DNA from: Heloderma charlesbogerti
Taxonomy: Eukaryota > Chordata > Lepidosauria > Squamata > Helodermatidae
Direction of reading: 5' to 3'
Assembly (NCBI GenBank): GCA_026122225.1
Contig: JANEZZ010002205.1
Span: 1,358,001-1,422,000 of the forward strand
DNA: 64,000 nt
Position 1 is the stretch's first letter, and every line of letters begins with the position of its first letter. The translations under genes and the position numbers were made by a program. The notes below the pieces were generated by a model. It made no database searches and had not been told where the DNA came from. It was given only the letters and a program-made list of their open reading frames with translations. Shown piece by piece: positions 10,111 through 21,029 of the stretch.

Positions 10111-10263
10111 CCCAATACATGGTCTGAAGGCACAGGAGGCGGCCACCTTGCTGAAGCTAAGTAGGTCTGGGTCTGGTCAGTGCTTGGAGGGGAGATCACC
10201 AGGGAACCACATATAGCCACCTTGAGTTCCATGATGGAAGAAAAGTGGGTTATAAATGTAACT
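10111..10263 (+). mobile_element. 5S rRNA-headed SINE, second copy
   Basis: It has the same head (GCTGAAGCTAAGTAGG, TGCTTGGAGGGGAGATCACC) and body (ATAGCCACCTTGAGTTCC) as the upstream copy, ending GGGTTATAAATGTAAC. Confidence 0.85.
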
Positions 10264-11515
10264 GAAACTGTTGCCTGTTCCTTTACTATTTGCCTTGTCT
10301 CCACTTCACTCTCCTTCCTCTGTTGTTTCCCCTGTACTGTATCTTATATTGCAAGCTCCAGGAGGTAGGGACCTGTAATGTGCCATGCATACTGATGGCA
10401 CCTATTTCCAGCAGGATACCTCAAAGCTCACAAGCACCTTTGCCCTGCCTCCAGCACCTGCCACTTTCAGGTATACTGTGTCTGCATATGGAGGATCCCC
10501 ATAGCTCTCACGGTAAAGAGCCACAGTTAGACACTTCCTCCTCGTGCATACATTTGCCTCACCCTGTCCTTAATGTGATCTGGCATTAGAAATGGCAGGC
10601 ACCGGGGGGAGGGGGGGACTCATCCAGATTGGGCCCAGAGCTGGGGGGAAAGGGTTAAACCCCCCCTATCCCCCTCCAACTAGGGTCTCAGTCCAGACTG
10701 GGAACCCTGCGCTTACTCTAAAATAAAAATAAATGTAGCTGTTAGCTACATCTTTAATGTCATGCACTAAGCCTGCCAGCGGCCCACACCACATCTTGTC
10801 GCTGTGACTTCTCCAAATTCCTTACATGTTGTGGGAAGAGAGAGGAGGCAGGTGGGTGGGTGAAGACTTGCTCTAGCTGGGCTGACCTTCCCCACACAGG
10901 GCCATTACCACCAACTGCTCTGTGGAATGGATCCCAGAAGAAGGAGGCAGGCAAGCGAAGACCCCCTCAAGCCCCTGCTCTTCCCTCTCCTACCATCAAC
11001 TGCCATCAACTGCCCTGTGGGCTGGATCCTTATCCCAAAAAGTGGAATAAAAATAACTGTAATAATTAAATGAATATTCCCTTTCTCTGATCAGGATCTA
11101 CTGTCAGCAATGTCAGTGGTAACCTTGAGTGCTGGTCTTACGAGAGGGGAGAAAAAATATGGTTATCTGTTGTTTTTGCACCTTTCATATTTTTTTTTAA
11201 ACTCTATCATTCTCCCCACTAGCCCCCACTCCATCATCTTAGTTACCTTTGTCTCAATTTGTCCTTACTTAGACAATATGACTCGCTTAAAGTGGCAAGT
11301 AGCCCAGAAGACGCTGCACTACCGAGAGAAGACCCTCAGAGAATGTACCTGACCTGTTTCTGTGGCCCTTCTGAATGTAGGTTTTCCAGCAAGCACATTC
11401 TATGTTCCCATAGCAACCCACAGTAGTGGAACCCACCCACTGCATCACACATCATCTGAGAGGAAGAAAGGGTGTTGAGCTTGAATCGCCTCTTAAAGAA
11501 CTATTTATTTACAGA
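10264..11515. other. Unrecognised spacer
   Basis: No gene is recognised. 10330-10380 (TATTGCAAGCTCCAGGAGG) resembles the 3' part of an L2-like LINE. The short frames at 10860-11069 + and 11110-11352 + lack known domains. Confidence 0.4.
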
Positions 11516-11522
11516 GGTTTTG

Positions 11523-11612
11523 CTTTGGGTCTTTTTCACCTTCAGGCCAGCTGTCTCCAGAATTCCTAGATTCACCTTTGCAAGCTGACATGTCTAAAGA
11601 GCAAATGTCCAG
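11523..11612 (+). pseudogene. Partial copy of the CAPZA3-like gene 5' end
   Basis: About 90 bp matches the leader and first codons of the gene at 3450-4328, in opposite orientation. Shared stretches include TTTGGGTCTTTTTCACCTTC and the start MSKEQ(M/L)S. The copy has a small deletion and a TGA just before its ATG, and homology stops after the first eight or so codons, where an LINE begins. It is a fragment and cannot encode a capping subunit. Confidence 0.75.
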
Positions 11613-11639
11613 AGAGCTTCTAAAAAAATATGTAACATG

Positions 11640-13790
11640 TCCTCGGTACCAGAGGACTGAAGAATGGACGATGTAATGCCAACCTTTAAAAGGGGATCCA
11701 GGGGAGATCCGGGAAATTACAGGCTGGTTCACTTAACGTCTGTTTGGGATAAATTGGTTGGAAGCATTGTTAAAGATAAAGTAGGCATATAGAAGGACAA
11801 GTCCTGCTGAAAAAGAATCAGCATGGCTTCTGCATAGGTAAGTCCTGTCTAACTAACCTTTTTGAGTTCTTTGAGAGTGACAATAAACATGTGGACAGGG
11901 ATGATCCAGTAGGCATTGTTTACTTGGACTTTCAAAAGGCCTTTGTGACCAAGTCCCTCACCAAAGATTCCTAAACAAACTTAGCAATCATGGAATAAGA
12001 GGAGAGGTCCTCTTCTGGGTCAGTAACTGGTTAAAGAACAGAAAGCAGAGAGATGGAATAAATGGTAAATTTTTCCCAATGGAGGGATGTAAACAGTTGG
12101 GTCCCACAGGAATCTGTATTGTGACCAATACTTTTTAACTCATTCATAAATGATCTGGAATTAGGAGTGAGTAGTGAGGTGGCTAAGTTTCCCGAAGACA
12201 CCAAATTATTTAGGTTGGTTAAAAGGGGGCGGGGTTGTGATGACCTCCAAAAGGATCTTGGTAAAATGGGAGAATGGGCATCAAAATGATAAATGTGGTT
12301 CAATGTAAGCAAGCGTAAAGTGATGCATGTTTGGGGCAAAAAAAAAAAAAAATCCCATCAGTATAAGCTGATGGGATTTGAGCTATTGGTGAGTGACAAA
12401 AAAGAGATCTTGGAGTTTTTGTGAACAGCGCTATGAAAATGTCAACCCAACGTGTGGCTGCTGTGAAAAAGGCAAATTCCATGTATAATTAGAAAAGGAA
12501 TTGAAAATAAAACTGCCAATATCATACCTTAACCTTATACAAATCTATGCTTCAACCACACATGAAATACTGTGTACAGTTCTGGTCATGGCACCTCAAC
12601 AAGGATGTTGTATTGCTGGAAGAAGTGCAGAAAAGGGCAACTAAACTGATCAATGGACTGGAGCATCTCGCCTTTGAGAGAAGGTTACAACAGCTGGGAT
12701 TGTTAAGCTTAGAAAAGAGGTGTGTAAGGGGAGACGTGCTAAAGGCGTACAAATACTGCATGATGAGGAGAATGTGGATAGGGAGACATTTTTCTCCCTC
12801 TCTCGTAATACTAGAACCCAATGGGGTCATCCCATGAAGCTGATTGGTGGGAGATTCAGGACAGATAAAAAGAAAGACTTATGCACACAGTGCAGAGTTA
12901 AAGGATGGAATTCACTTCCACAAGATGTAGTGATGGCCACCCATTTGGATGGCTTTAAAGGGGGATTAATGGAGGAAAAGGCTAAATAAATAAATGAATG
13001 AATGAATGAATGAATGAATGAATAAATAAATAAATAAATAAATAAATAAAAATAAGGCTATCCATGGCTAGTAGTTTTGAGGGCTATGTGCTATTGTGTC
13101 CAGTTCTGGGCACCACATTTTAAGAAGGATGCAGACAAACTGGAGAGGGTTCAGAGGAGGGCAACAGAGATCATCAAGGGACTGGAAACAAAGCCCTATG
13201 AAAGGAGACTGAAAGAACTGGGCATGTTTAGCCTTGGGAAGAGAAGATTGAGGGGAGGTAGGATAGCATTCTTCAAGTCCTTGAAAGGTTGTCCCAGAGA
13301 GGAAGGCCAGGATCTCTTCTCGATCATTCCAGAGTGCAGGATACGGAATAATGGGCTCAAGTTACAGGCAGCCAGATTCCGACTGAACATCAGGAAAAAC
13401 TTCCTGACTGTTAGAGCAATACGACAATGGACCCAATTCCCTTGGGAGGTGGGGGGCTCTCCCACACTGGAGGCATTCAAGACGAGGCTGGACAGCCATC
13501 TGTCAGGGATGCTCTGACCTGGATTCTGGCATTCAGCAGGGGGTTGGACTCGATGGCCTTGTAGACCCCTTCCAACCCTACTATTCTATGATTCTATGAT
13601 TCTTCCTCCAGCACCAGAGGCAGTGAACCTATGTAAGCCAGTTGCTGTGGAATGTGGCAGGGAGGGTGCTGTTACGCTCATGCCCTGCTTATGGGCTTCC
13701 GACTGGGGCATCTAGTTGGCCACTGTGCAAACAGAATGCTGGACTGGTTAGGCCTCTGGTCTGATCTATCCTGGCTCTTCTTATGTTCTT
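11640..13790 (+). mobile_element. CR1-like LINE (TTCTTATG subtype), long degenerate copy, interrupted
   Basis: Decayed reverse transcriptase motifs appear in order: a 'GDPGNYR' region (~11705), 'KSCLTNLFEFFE' (~11842), 'IVYLDFQKAF' (~11915) and 'DTKLF'-like (~12200). Then come the thumb region (12541-12760: 'HMKYCVQFWSWHL', 'EVQKRATKLINGLEH', 'LGLLSLEKR') and the tail (12900-13093 and 13603-13790). Frameshifts and stops abound, so it is dead. An (AAATG/AAATA)n tract at 12985-13052 and a second CR1 at 13094-13602 interrupt it; the tail resumes with CCTCCAGCACCAGAGG and ends TTCTTATGTTCTTATGA. Confidence 0.85.
13094..13602 (+). mobile_element. CR1 LINE 3' part (ATTCTATG subtype) inside another CR1
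   Basis: It encodes the ORF2 C-terminus: '[18 protein letters not shown]', 'VQRRATEIIKGLE', '[19 protein letters not shown]' and 'LEAFKTRLDSHLSGML', nearly uninterrupted. The 3' UTR ends (ATTCTATG)2. The host CR1-like element continues on both sides. Confidence 0.9.
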
Positions 13791-14041
13791 ATGACTTGGG
13801 TCCAGCAAATGCCAAGTCATACCTATTTATCTCCTGCCAATATCTTCCACTATTTGTGCTACTGCTGCGAAGTCAACTCAAGGACGTGTCCGACTACAGA
13901 GCGCTGCCAACCTGATCGGTGGGACCGTTCATGTAAATGTTCTGTCCCATGCAGACTGAAGTTCAACATGCACAGCTAGTGATGGTCAAGAGGGTCATGT
14001 TCAAGAGGTGGTGCTTCTGTGCCCTCCAAAGGCTGCCTGTC

Positions 14042-14240
14042 ATAAGAACATAAGGAAATCATAGAATCATAGAATAGTAGGGTTGGAAGGGGCCTATAAG
14101 ACCATCGAGTCCAACCCCGGTCAACTTTGCTGGACCAGACCAAAGGTCCATTTTGTCCGGAATCCTGTTTCCCATTGTGGCTGACCAGATGCCTTTGGGA
14201 ATCCCACAATATGACCTCAATAGAATACTCCACCCCCCGC
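14042..14240 (-). mobile_element. CR1-like tail split by a short ATTCTATG-type CR1 tail
   Basis: CATAAGAACATAAGGAA (14040-14056) and GGACCAGACCAAAGGTCC (14132 on) are parts of one minus-strand TTCTTATG-type tail. Between them, at about 14058-14120, lies a minus-strand CR1 tail (ATCATAGAATCATAGAATAG ... GAGTCCAACCCC) of only about 60 bp. Confidence 0.8.
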
Positions 14241-14305
14241 TGTTGTTCCCCAGGAGGTAGCACCTAGAAGGTGTGGACAGCCTTCAGCCTTGCAGCATGT
14301 ACTTA

Positions 14306-14711
14306 GGGTTCAATCCTATGGAGATAGATGTCAGCCTCTGAACTCTGAGGCTGGCACCTATCCAATGCAGGACAGCTGTAGGATGGAGGGAATCCTCTCC
14401 TCTGTACTCTGGCTTTCCTGCATTTTCCGTTGGCTGCCTAGCCAGGGCATGTCGGAGCAGGAGGGAGGGAGGCTGCACAGTGCATAGGAAGTCTTGTAAA
14501 GAGGCTTCTGTGGTGTCCTCACCTACCCACCACTGGGAATGCCCCCTTTTCACCCTCTGTGCTCCATTTCCAAGCGCGAGAACCATGCCACCTACAGGCG
14601 GCAGGGGAGGGGGAGCGCGGTTTCTGGGAACCAGGGCTCTGAGCTCGGTTCCCAGAAACCAAAAAATCTTATGGCCCTCTAGACACTGTCTGGTGTCCAC
14701 AGGATTGCTCT
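14306..14711. mobile_element. Second MITE family, CAATCCTATG termini (about 406 bp)
   Basis: It starts TTCAATCCTATGG and ends CCACAGGATTGCTC, so the ends are inverted repeats. The interior matches the copy at 36918-37355 (CACCTATCCAATGCAGG versus CACCTATCCAGTGCAGG; GGTTCCCAGAAACC versus GGTTCCCGGGAACC). I recognise no transposase. Confidence 0.7.
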
Positions 14712-15090
14712 CTTAGTTTGTGATTAGAACTCTGTGATCCACCAACCAGGACCTGGTGCAAAAAGTGGACATGGAGAATTAAAGAAGCTATGAAGCTTGT
14801 TTGGAATATCAGAACTGAACAGAGCCCCATTGGCTACCAGCCATACTATTAATTCTACACAATGCCTAGAAGCCATCAATAGACTTTGTCATGGATTTAG
14901 CTAACCCTTTCCAAAATCCCTTTAGCTGGGGTTCATCACCACATATCGAGGCAGCAAAATCCATCATTTCATTATGTACTGTTTGAAAAGTTAACAATGT
15001 TAACCGTGCTCTGCTTTCGGCTTCATAATTTAGTGTGTTTCTAGTCCTTTCCTCTTACCCATACCTAAAATGTACATCATAAAAATATTT
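14712..15090. other. Unrecognised spacer
   Basis: No coding region or clear repeat is seen. Confidence 0.4.
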
Positions 15091-15800
15091 CATAGATTCA
15101 CAGAATTGTAGGGTTGGAAGGGGCCTATAAGACCATCGAGTCCAACCCCCTGCTCAGTGCAGGAATCCAAGTCAGAGCATCCCTGACAGATGGCTGTCCA
15201 GCCTCGTCTTGAATGACTCCAGTGTGGGAGAGCCCACCGCCTCCCTAGGTCATGGGTTCCATTATCATATTGCTCTAACAGTCAGGAAGTTTTCCCTGAT
15301 GTTCAGCCAGAATCTGGCTTCCTGTCACCATTATTCCGTGTCCTGCACTCTGGGATGATCGAGAAGAGATCCTGGCCTTCCTCTGTGACAACCTTTAAAG
15401 TACTTGAAGAGCTCTATCATATCTCCCCTCAGTCCTCTCCTCTCAAGGCTAAACACGTCCAGTTCTTTCAGTCTCTCCTCGTAGGGCTTTGTTTCCAGTC
15501 CCCTGATCATCTTCGTTGCCCTCCTCTGAACCCTCTCCAGCTTGTCTGCATCCTTCTTAAAGTGTGGTGCCCAGAACTGGACACAGTACTCCAGATGAGG
15601 CCTAACCAGTGCTGAGTAGAGAGGAACTAGTACTTCCCAGGATTTGGAAGCTATGCTTCTTTCTATTCATGCAGCCCAAAATAGCATTTGCCTTTTTTGC
15701 ATCCACATCACATTGTTGGCTCATATTCAGTTTATGATCTACCACAATTCCAAGATCCTTCTCGCTTGTAGTGTTGTTGAGCCAAGTATCCCCCACCTTG
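15091..15800 (-). mobile_element. CR1 LINE 3' part (ATTCTATG subtype)
   Basis: Reading on the minus strand, it encodes a CR1 C-terminal region ('MGDTWLNNTTSEKDLGIVVD', 'ILGCMNR', 'RRATK', 'RKNFLTV'-like), with frameshifts, and ends with the standard 3' UTR. It is 5'-truncated near 15800. Confidence 0.88.
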
Positions 15801-16350
15801 AATCAAGATTCTTGTTGTGTGGTAATACAAACCATGTGGACAATCTGGATCTAAACCAACATTTCTCAGAAGACTTTTTTTTTTCTGAGAAAATGTCAGA
15901 GATTTTGTTTGCATGCTGCCTCACCCTCATTGAAGGCCAGTTTACACAATTTCTCCAAATAGCCTCCAGCATTTCTTTTGTGGTGGCCACCATTTTCCCC
16001 CAACAGTGATCTGGAATGACATGAGGTCATAGCGGAGGGTGGAAAATGGTGGCCAACACAATTGCTGCAGCTGCTAGCCATGGCAGTGGGGGCCGAAAAA
16101 CCCACACGACACTTTAAGAAAAATAAGATGTTGTGAGCTCTTAATTTATTTTATTTAATGTTATTTCTAGGCCACCTTTGAGGGTGGAACAATGGCTTTG
16201 CTATGCAGAAACATGTTTGGAGCATGCTAGAGATGTGTTCAAAATTCAAAATCAAATTTCTTCTCAGATTTCAGAGTTCTAAATTATCCAGTCCTGTAGC
16301 CAAAGTGGAAGCAATGAATTAGGTACCCTCCACTCTTCTGCTTTTGTGTT
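15801..16350. other. Unrecognised spacer
   Basis: No domain is recognised in the short frames 15739-15993 - and 15896-16105 -. There are no clear repeats beyond poly-T runs. Confidence 0.35.
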
Positions 16351-16354
16351 TCTT

Positions 16355-17470
16355 TGTTTTCTGTTCCTTGAGTTTCTTCATATTTTTCCCCTCTGCATCC
16401 CCAACGTCCATATGCTAATGGGGGTAACACTGCATATACACAAAGAGGATCTGATGTGATGTTTGCTGTACTTTTCAGTTCCTTGAGTTTCTTCATATTT
16501 TCCCCCTCTACGTCCTCAGTGTGCTAACGGAGGTAACTGTTGTAAGTTACTCAAGTTGAGAGATAAGCAACAGCGAGAGTTACTTATTAAACAATCCAAG
16601 GTCAAGAAACCAGGAGTAGCAGTCCGAAGCCAAGGAAAACAAAACCAGATATAGGGACGCGTTGAAGAACAGTCAGAGTCATTCTGGGTTTGAGAATAAT
16701 CAGAGCTGGGTCCAAGAGCTGGCAGGAAGTTTTCTGCTATGGATCAGCATCCACAATTGCTTCCAGCACCTGCACTAGGTTTGAGGCTCGTCTTTGATGC
16801 AGAGGCCGATTAATAAGTTGATGACGATGATGATGTGAGGCCCGCTGGGTCGAGCTGCAGATGTCTTCCGTCTGCCCGTGAGCTGGGCCCTTCCCCAAAC
16901 ACTCTCAGGCTGGGGCTTTCTGTGTCCTCCTCCATTCCAAACGGAGGCACAACAGGGCCCTCAACAAGTGCCTGATCATGCCTACCCTTGATGGGCAGGC
17001 ATGGCCCTACCCTGGCCCATTCATGAGACACAGATGCTTGTTTTCAAAGGGAGTGGAGATGATTGGTCCCAGGGCATAGTCTGAAGGCACATGAGGCAGC
17101 CACGTTGCTGAAGCTAAGCAGGTCTGGGTCTGGTCAGTGCTTGGAGGGGAGACCACCTGGGCTGGGAACCACATGTAGCCACCTTGAGTTCCATGATGGA
17201 AGAAAGGTGGGTTATAAATGTAATACATACATACATAGTACATTTTATAAGTGAGGCCAGCTGTGTTGAGCTGCAAATGTCTTCTGCCTGCCCATCTGCT
17301 GCCCCCCCCCAACATGCTCAGGCACTCTGAGTCTCCTCCATCCCAAACAGAGGCATAACACTAACATTGCATACACAGAAAGATTTAATGTAATGTTCAC
17401 TGTACTTTTCTGTTCCTTGAGTTTCTTCATATCCCCCACCCTTTAAATTCCCAGTGTGCATATAGAATTC
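16355..17470. repeat. Local low-copy modules repeated around a SINE
   Basis: The motif TTCCTTGAGTTTCTTCATAT occurs at about 16365, 16480 and 17414, each followed by a C-rich tract and GTGC(A)TA, and twice preceded by GATGTTTGCTGTACTTTTC or a close relative. A second module (GAGCTGCAGATGTCTTCCGT at ~16852, GAGCTGCAAATGTCTTCTGC at ~17269) is also present twice. An ancestral segment seems to have been duplicated and then split by the 5S SINE at 17067. Confidence 0.65.
17067..17237 (+). mobile_element. 5S rRNA-headed SINE, third copy
   Basis: It has GCTGAAGCTAAGCAGG, GCTTGGAGGGGAGACCACCT, AGCCACCTTGAGTTCC and a GGTTATAAATGTAATACATA tail. Confidence 0.88.
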
Positions 17471-18452
17471 TAGAATCCTAGAAGAGTAGGGTTGGAAGGG
17501 ACCTAGAAGGCCATCGAGTCCAACCCACTGCTCAATGCAGAAATCTAAGTCAAAGCATCCATGACAGGTGGCTGTCCAGCTTCATCTTGAATGCCTCCAG
17601 TATGGGAGAGCCCACCACCTCCCTAAGTCATTGGTTCCGTTGTCGTATTGCTTCCTGATGTTCAGCCGGAATCTGGCTTCCTGTCACTTGAGCCCATGAT
17701 TCCGTGTCCTGCACTCTGGGATAATCGAGAAGAGATTATGGCCTTCCACTCTGGGACAACCTTTCAAGTACTTGAAGAGCGCTCTCCTATCTCCCCTCAG
17801 TCTTCTCTTCTCAAGGCTAAACATGCCCAGTTCTTTCAGTCTCTCTTCACAGGGCTTTGTTTCCAGTCCCCTGATCATCTCTGTTGCCCTCCTCTGAACC
17901 CTCTCCAGTTTGTCAGCATCCTTCTTAAAATGTGGTGCCCAGAACTGGACACAGTAGCACATAGCCCTCAAAACTACTAGCCATGGATAGCCTTATTTTT
18001 ATTTATTTATTTATTTATTTAGCCTTTTCCTCCATTAATCTCCCTTTAAAGCCATCCAAATGGGTGGCCATCACTACATCATGTGGAAGTGAATTCCAGT
18101 CCCCTGATCATCTTTGTCGCCCTCCTCTGAACCCTCTCCAGTTTGTCTGCATCCTTCTTAAAGTATGGTGCCCAGAACTGGGCACAGTACTCAAGATAAG
18201 GCCTAATCAGTGCTGAATAGAGGGGAACTAGTACTTCCCAGGATTTGGAAGCTATGCTTCTTTCTATTCATGCAGCCCAAAATAGCATTTGCCTTTTTTG
18301 CAGCCACATCACATTGTTGGCTCCTATTCAGCTTGTGATCTACAACACTTCCAAGATCCTTCTTGCTTGTAGTATTGTTGAGCCAAGTATCACCCATCTT
18401 GTAACTGTGCATTTGGTTTCTTTTTCCTAGGTGCAGAACTTGGCACTTATCC
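17463..18452 (-). mobile_element. Chimeric CR1: ATTCTATG-type LINE with a TTCTTATG-type block inside
   Basis: Minus-strand order: a CR1 5' part (18452 to about 18099: 'MGDTWLNNTTSKKDLGSVVD', 'ILGCMNR', up to the RRATK region), then a block of the other CR1 subtype with an AAATA microsatellite (18098-17957), then CR1 again restarting at CTGTGTCCAGTTCTGG and running to the 3' UTR (17956-17463). The RRATK region is therefore present twice. The inner junction is identical to that at 13093/13094. Confidence 0.85.
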
Positions 18453-20377
18453 TTACACACGAAGAAGATTTGATGTGATTATACATAGTGCCGTATCAAG
18501 ATGTCTTTCTTTGTGGTGTGTAGTAAATGCGCAGGAGTGTATACATGCACCATCAAAACACAAAATACAGAAATTTATCTCAGTGTAGTCATAAGCACAA
18601 TCATATCCACCTTGCTTTCTTTGCAATGTCCTTATCCATCCACAGGTTCATATTGTCAATGTGGAGGGGGGAGGGAGATGCGAAGGAACTGAACTCTGTG
18701 GGAAACGGTGCGTGCTCCAATTCTGGAATTCATTTTAGAATTTATCTTACTTGAACCAGAATTCAGGAGAAGCAGAACACAGGGGAGAGTGAACCAGAGG
18801 AAACGGGATGAATGCAAGGTGAACTAAGATTGGAACGTCCTTCCCCCCTCTCTCTATACAGCATGCAAACAAACCTTTATATGCTCTTGGCTGCAACAGA
18901 CCTTGAATCACCGTTGACTTTAACTTTGTGAAAATCCCATGGGGCTTGGGGAAGCAAGTTACCTACAAAGCTATTGAAACGGTGGCAAACCAGCATTATT
19001 GCCTTTTTTTTTTTCTTAGAAATCCCTTCCCTCCTTGTTTGGCCTGCCTGGCCATGGGATTTTGCTGGTGGGGCGGAAGGGGAGATGACTCGATGAGTGG
19101 CACGCCATTGACATTCCTGGGTGGCACTACCGGGGAGGGGAAGGGCTTACTGGCCATTTTTAGGCCGAGGGGGCCCTCCCTCTAGCCTCTTTGAAGTGTG
19201 GCTTCCTCTCTCCCGCCCTGTATACAGTGTGGGGTTTCGCTGGTCGTCCTTTTGGGGGCCAAGTAGGAATTTTTGGCTCATAGTCTGAGTGGCCTTGGCT
19301 ATGCATCTTTTTGCCTACTCCACACTGTAAGTGAGGTTTGGGAGTTGATTTAGGTGTTTTGGTTTTATTTAATCACTTAGGCTAATTGGTCACATTCGAA
19401 TAGGTGGTTATGAGCAGGCACCTTGGTGGGTTGTAGTGTTGGTGAGCATTCAGAGGCACTGTTTCAGGTGACTGGTAAGGCCTGAGGCTTCCAGCTAAGG
19501 GTTTTGCTGCCCCAGTCGGGAGATAGGGATTAGAGGCCAATTCTCCTCACTCACTACAAGTTTTGTGGCTCGAGGGGAGGTGACAAGGGAAGGCCTCCTG
19601 ATCCAAAATTTGGGAGTCCTGAGGGATGGCGATCAAAGACACCGCTCTATGGGCAGCGAATGTCTCTCCCAACACAATGCCAGGCTACGCTGGCTTAGAG
19701 AAGGTGGCCACTTAGTTTCCCCTTCACAAAGCTGAGCAACGTCAATACATGTGGCCCAAATTTCATACCAAATACTTGTGTCTTGTCTCTGTATTCCCCC
19801 CACCTTTCACCCACAAAACAAGGACACGGCCATTGGATGAAGGTTGACAAAAGCATCTGAGCAGCTTTTAAGAACTGAGTAATTTCCAAAAAAACTGGGG
19901 TCCATCTAGCCCAGCCTCCTGTTTCCCACAGGGACCAATCAGAAGCTCCTGGGAAGCCCACAAGCAGGATGAGAGCTCTAGTCTTCTGCTGTTGTCCCCC
20001 ATGATCTGGTCTTGAGAGGCTTGCGGCCTTTGATCCTGGAGGAAGCATATAAAGGCATCGTGTAGGCATGGACAGCCATATCCTGATATGCATTATCCCT
20101 TCGTATATCTGCAGAGCAAGCATGTTTACCTTGAGGTAGAGCGCTGAGGGAGAAGCAGGGGAGGTGCTCCTCATCCCCAATGGAAAGTATTTTCCCACCG
20201 GAGACTGGACCAATGGCTCCCAGGCTCCTCAGCAAGAAAGTGGTGCTGCATACATAATTCCTGCTGGGGATTCTGGAATTCGAATTCACTGTCTGGAAAA
20301 ACACCACCTTCCCCGGCCCCAAAGTACTTCTCTGAAATAACTCATTTTGGCATTGTCCTCCTCCAAGGAGCTAGAGA
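18453..20377. other. Mostly unrecognised; minus-strand CR1-like scrap at about 19900-19985
   Basis: GGGGTCCATCTAGCCCAGCC at ~19901 with GTTTCCCACAGGGACCAATC is a minus-strand TTCTTATG-type CR1 tail piece. 19200-19600 is moderately GC-rich and unclassified. I recognise no gene in 19695-20213 - or other frames. Confidence 0.4.
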
Positions 20378-21029
20378 TGTCAGGGCTGAGCCCCAGGCCC
20401 CTTGAGATTTCTGAGGACTCTGATTCCAAATCAGAGCTGGAACAGCTAGATCAGAGAATGGAGGAGCAACCTCCCCCAGAGCCCCCAGGCACTGGGAGAG
20501 AATCTTGTCAAGGCCTTGACAAACAGATAGCCCAGGCTGAGTCACCACCTCTCCCACCCACGGTGGGAACCCAAGTTTTGGAGGAGGAGAAGGAGGAGGA
20601 AGAGGGGTGCAACTTGGGAGACGGCAGAGTGCCTCACAAGTTGAAGTGGGCAGAGTTAGAGATGGGGATCAGATGCTCTCCCAGGATAGCCACTCTTAGA
20701 AGCCAGCATAGAAGGGAGCTACCATAAGGGAGAGGCATCACTATTAGGCAGGTTTGATTGTTGGTGTCCACAGGCAAACTGTTGGCAACTTCACTACCAT
20801 GTGGATTGTTTTCCCTAAATGAGAGAATAGTCATTTAGAGCCTGGGTTTGAGAACTTCCTTGAATCGGCATTGAAGCCTGGGTTTGAGAGCTTCCTTGAA
20901 TCGGCATTGTGGAAAGGCTTGCCTGTAGCATAGTAATGTCGTGATAGCTTGAACTACAAGTCTCTGTTTTGTTGATCGCAAAGGGAGAGGACGATCAAAC
21001 ACAGCAAGAGCTTCCAGGGACACGTGACA
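20378..21029 (+). mobile_element. LTR-like block, relative of the solo LTR at 40058
   Basis: It begins TGTCAGGG and ends CCAGGGACACGTGACA, like the 40058-40589 LTR (TGTCAGGG ... CCAGGGAGCTCCTGACA). It contains a 33-34 bp direct repeat (CCTGGGTTTGAGAACTTCC, about 20841 and 20877) and an acidic open frame (to 20726). There is no matching target duplication, and no primer-binding site or gag/pol is seen next to it. Confidence 0.55.

Noticed and set aside
9848..10263. 5S rRNA genes
   Set aside because: The sequence has only the 5S internal control region with a SINE body and tail; no complete 5S gene or terminator run is present.
11640..13790. The CAPZA3-like fragment continuing after the LINE
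   Set aside because: Sequence after 13791 has no similarity to the capping protein gene, so it is not a gene merely interrupted by the LINE.
16800..17060. A coding exon in the GC-rich stretch
   Set aside because: The same module recurs at 17255-17350 with indels that break any shared frame.
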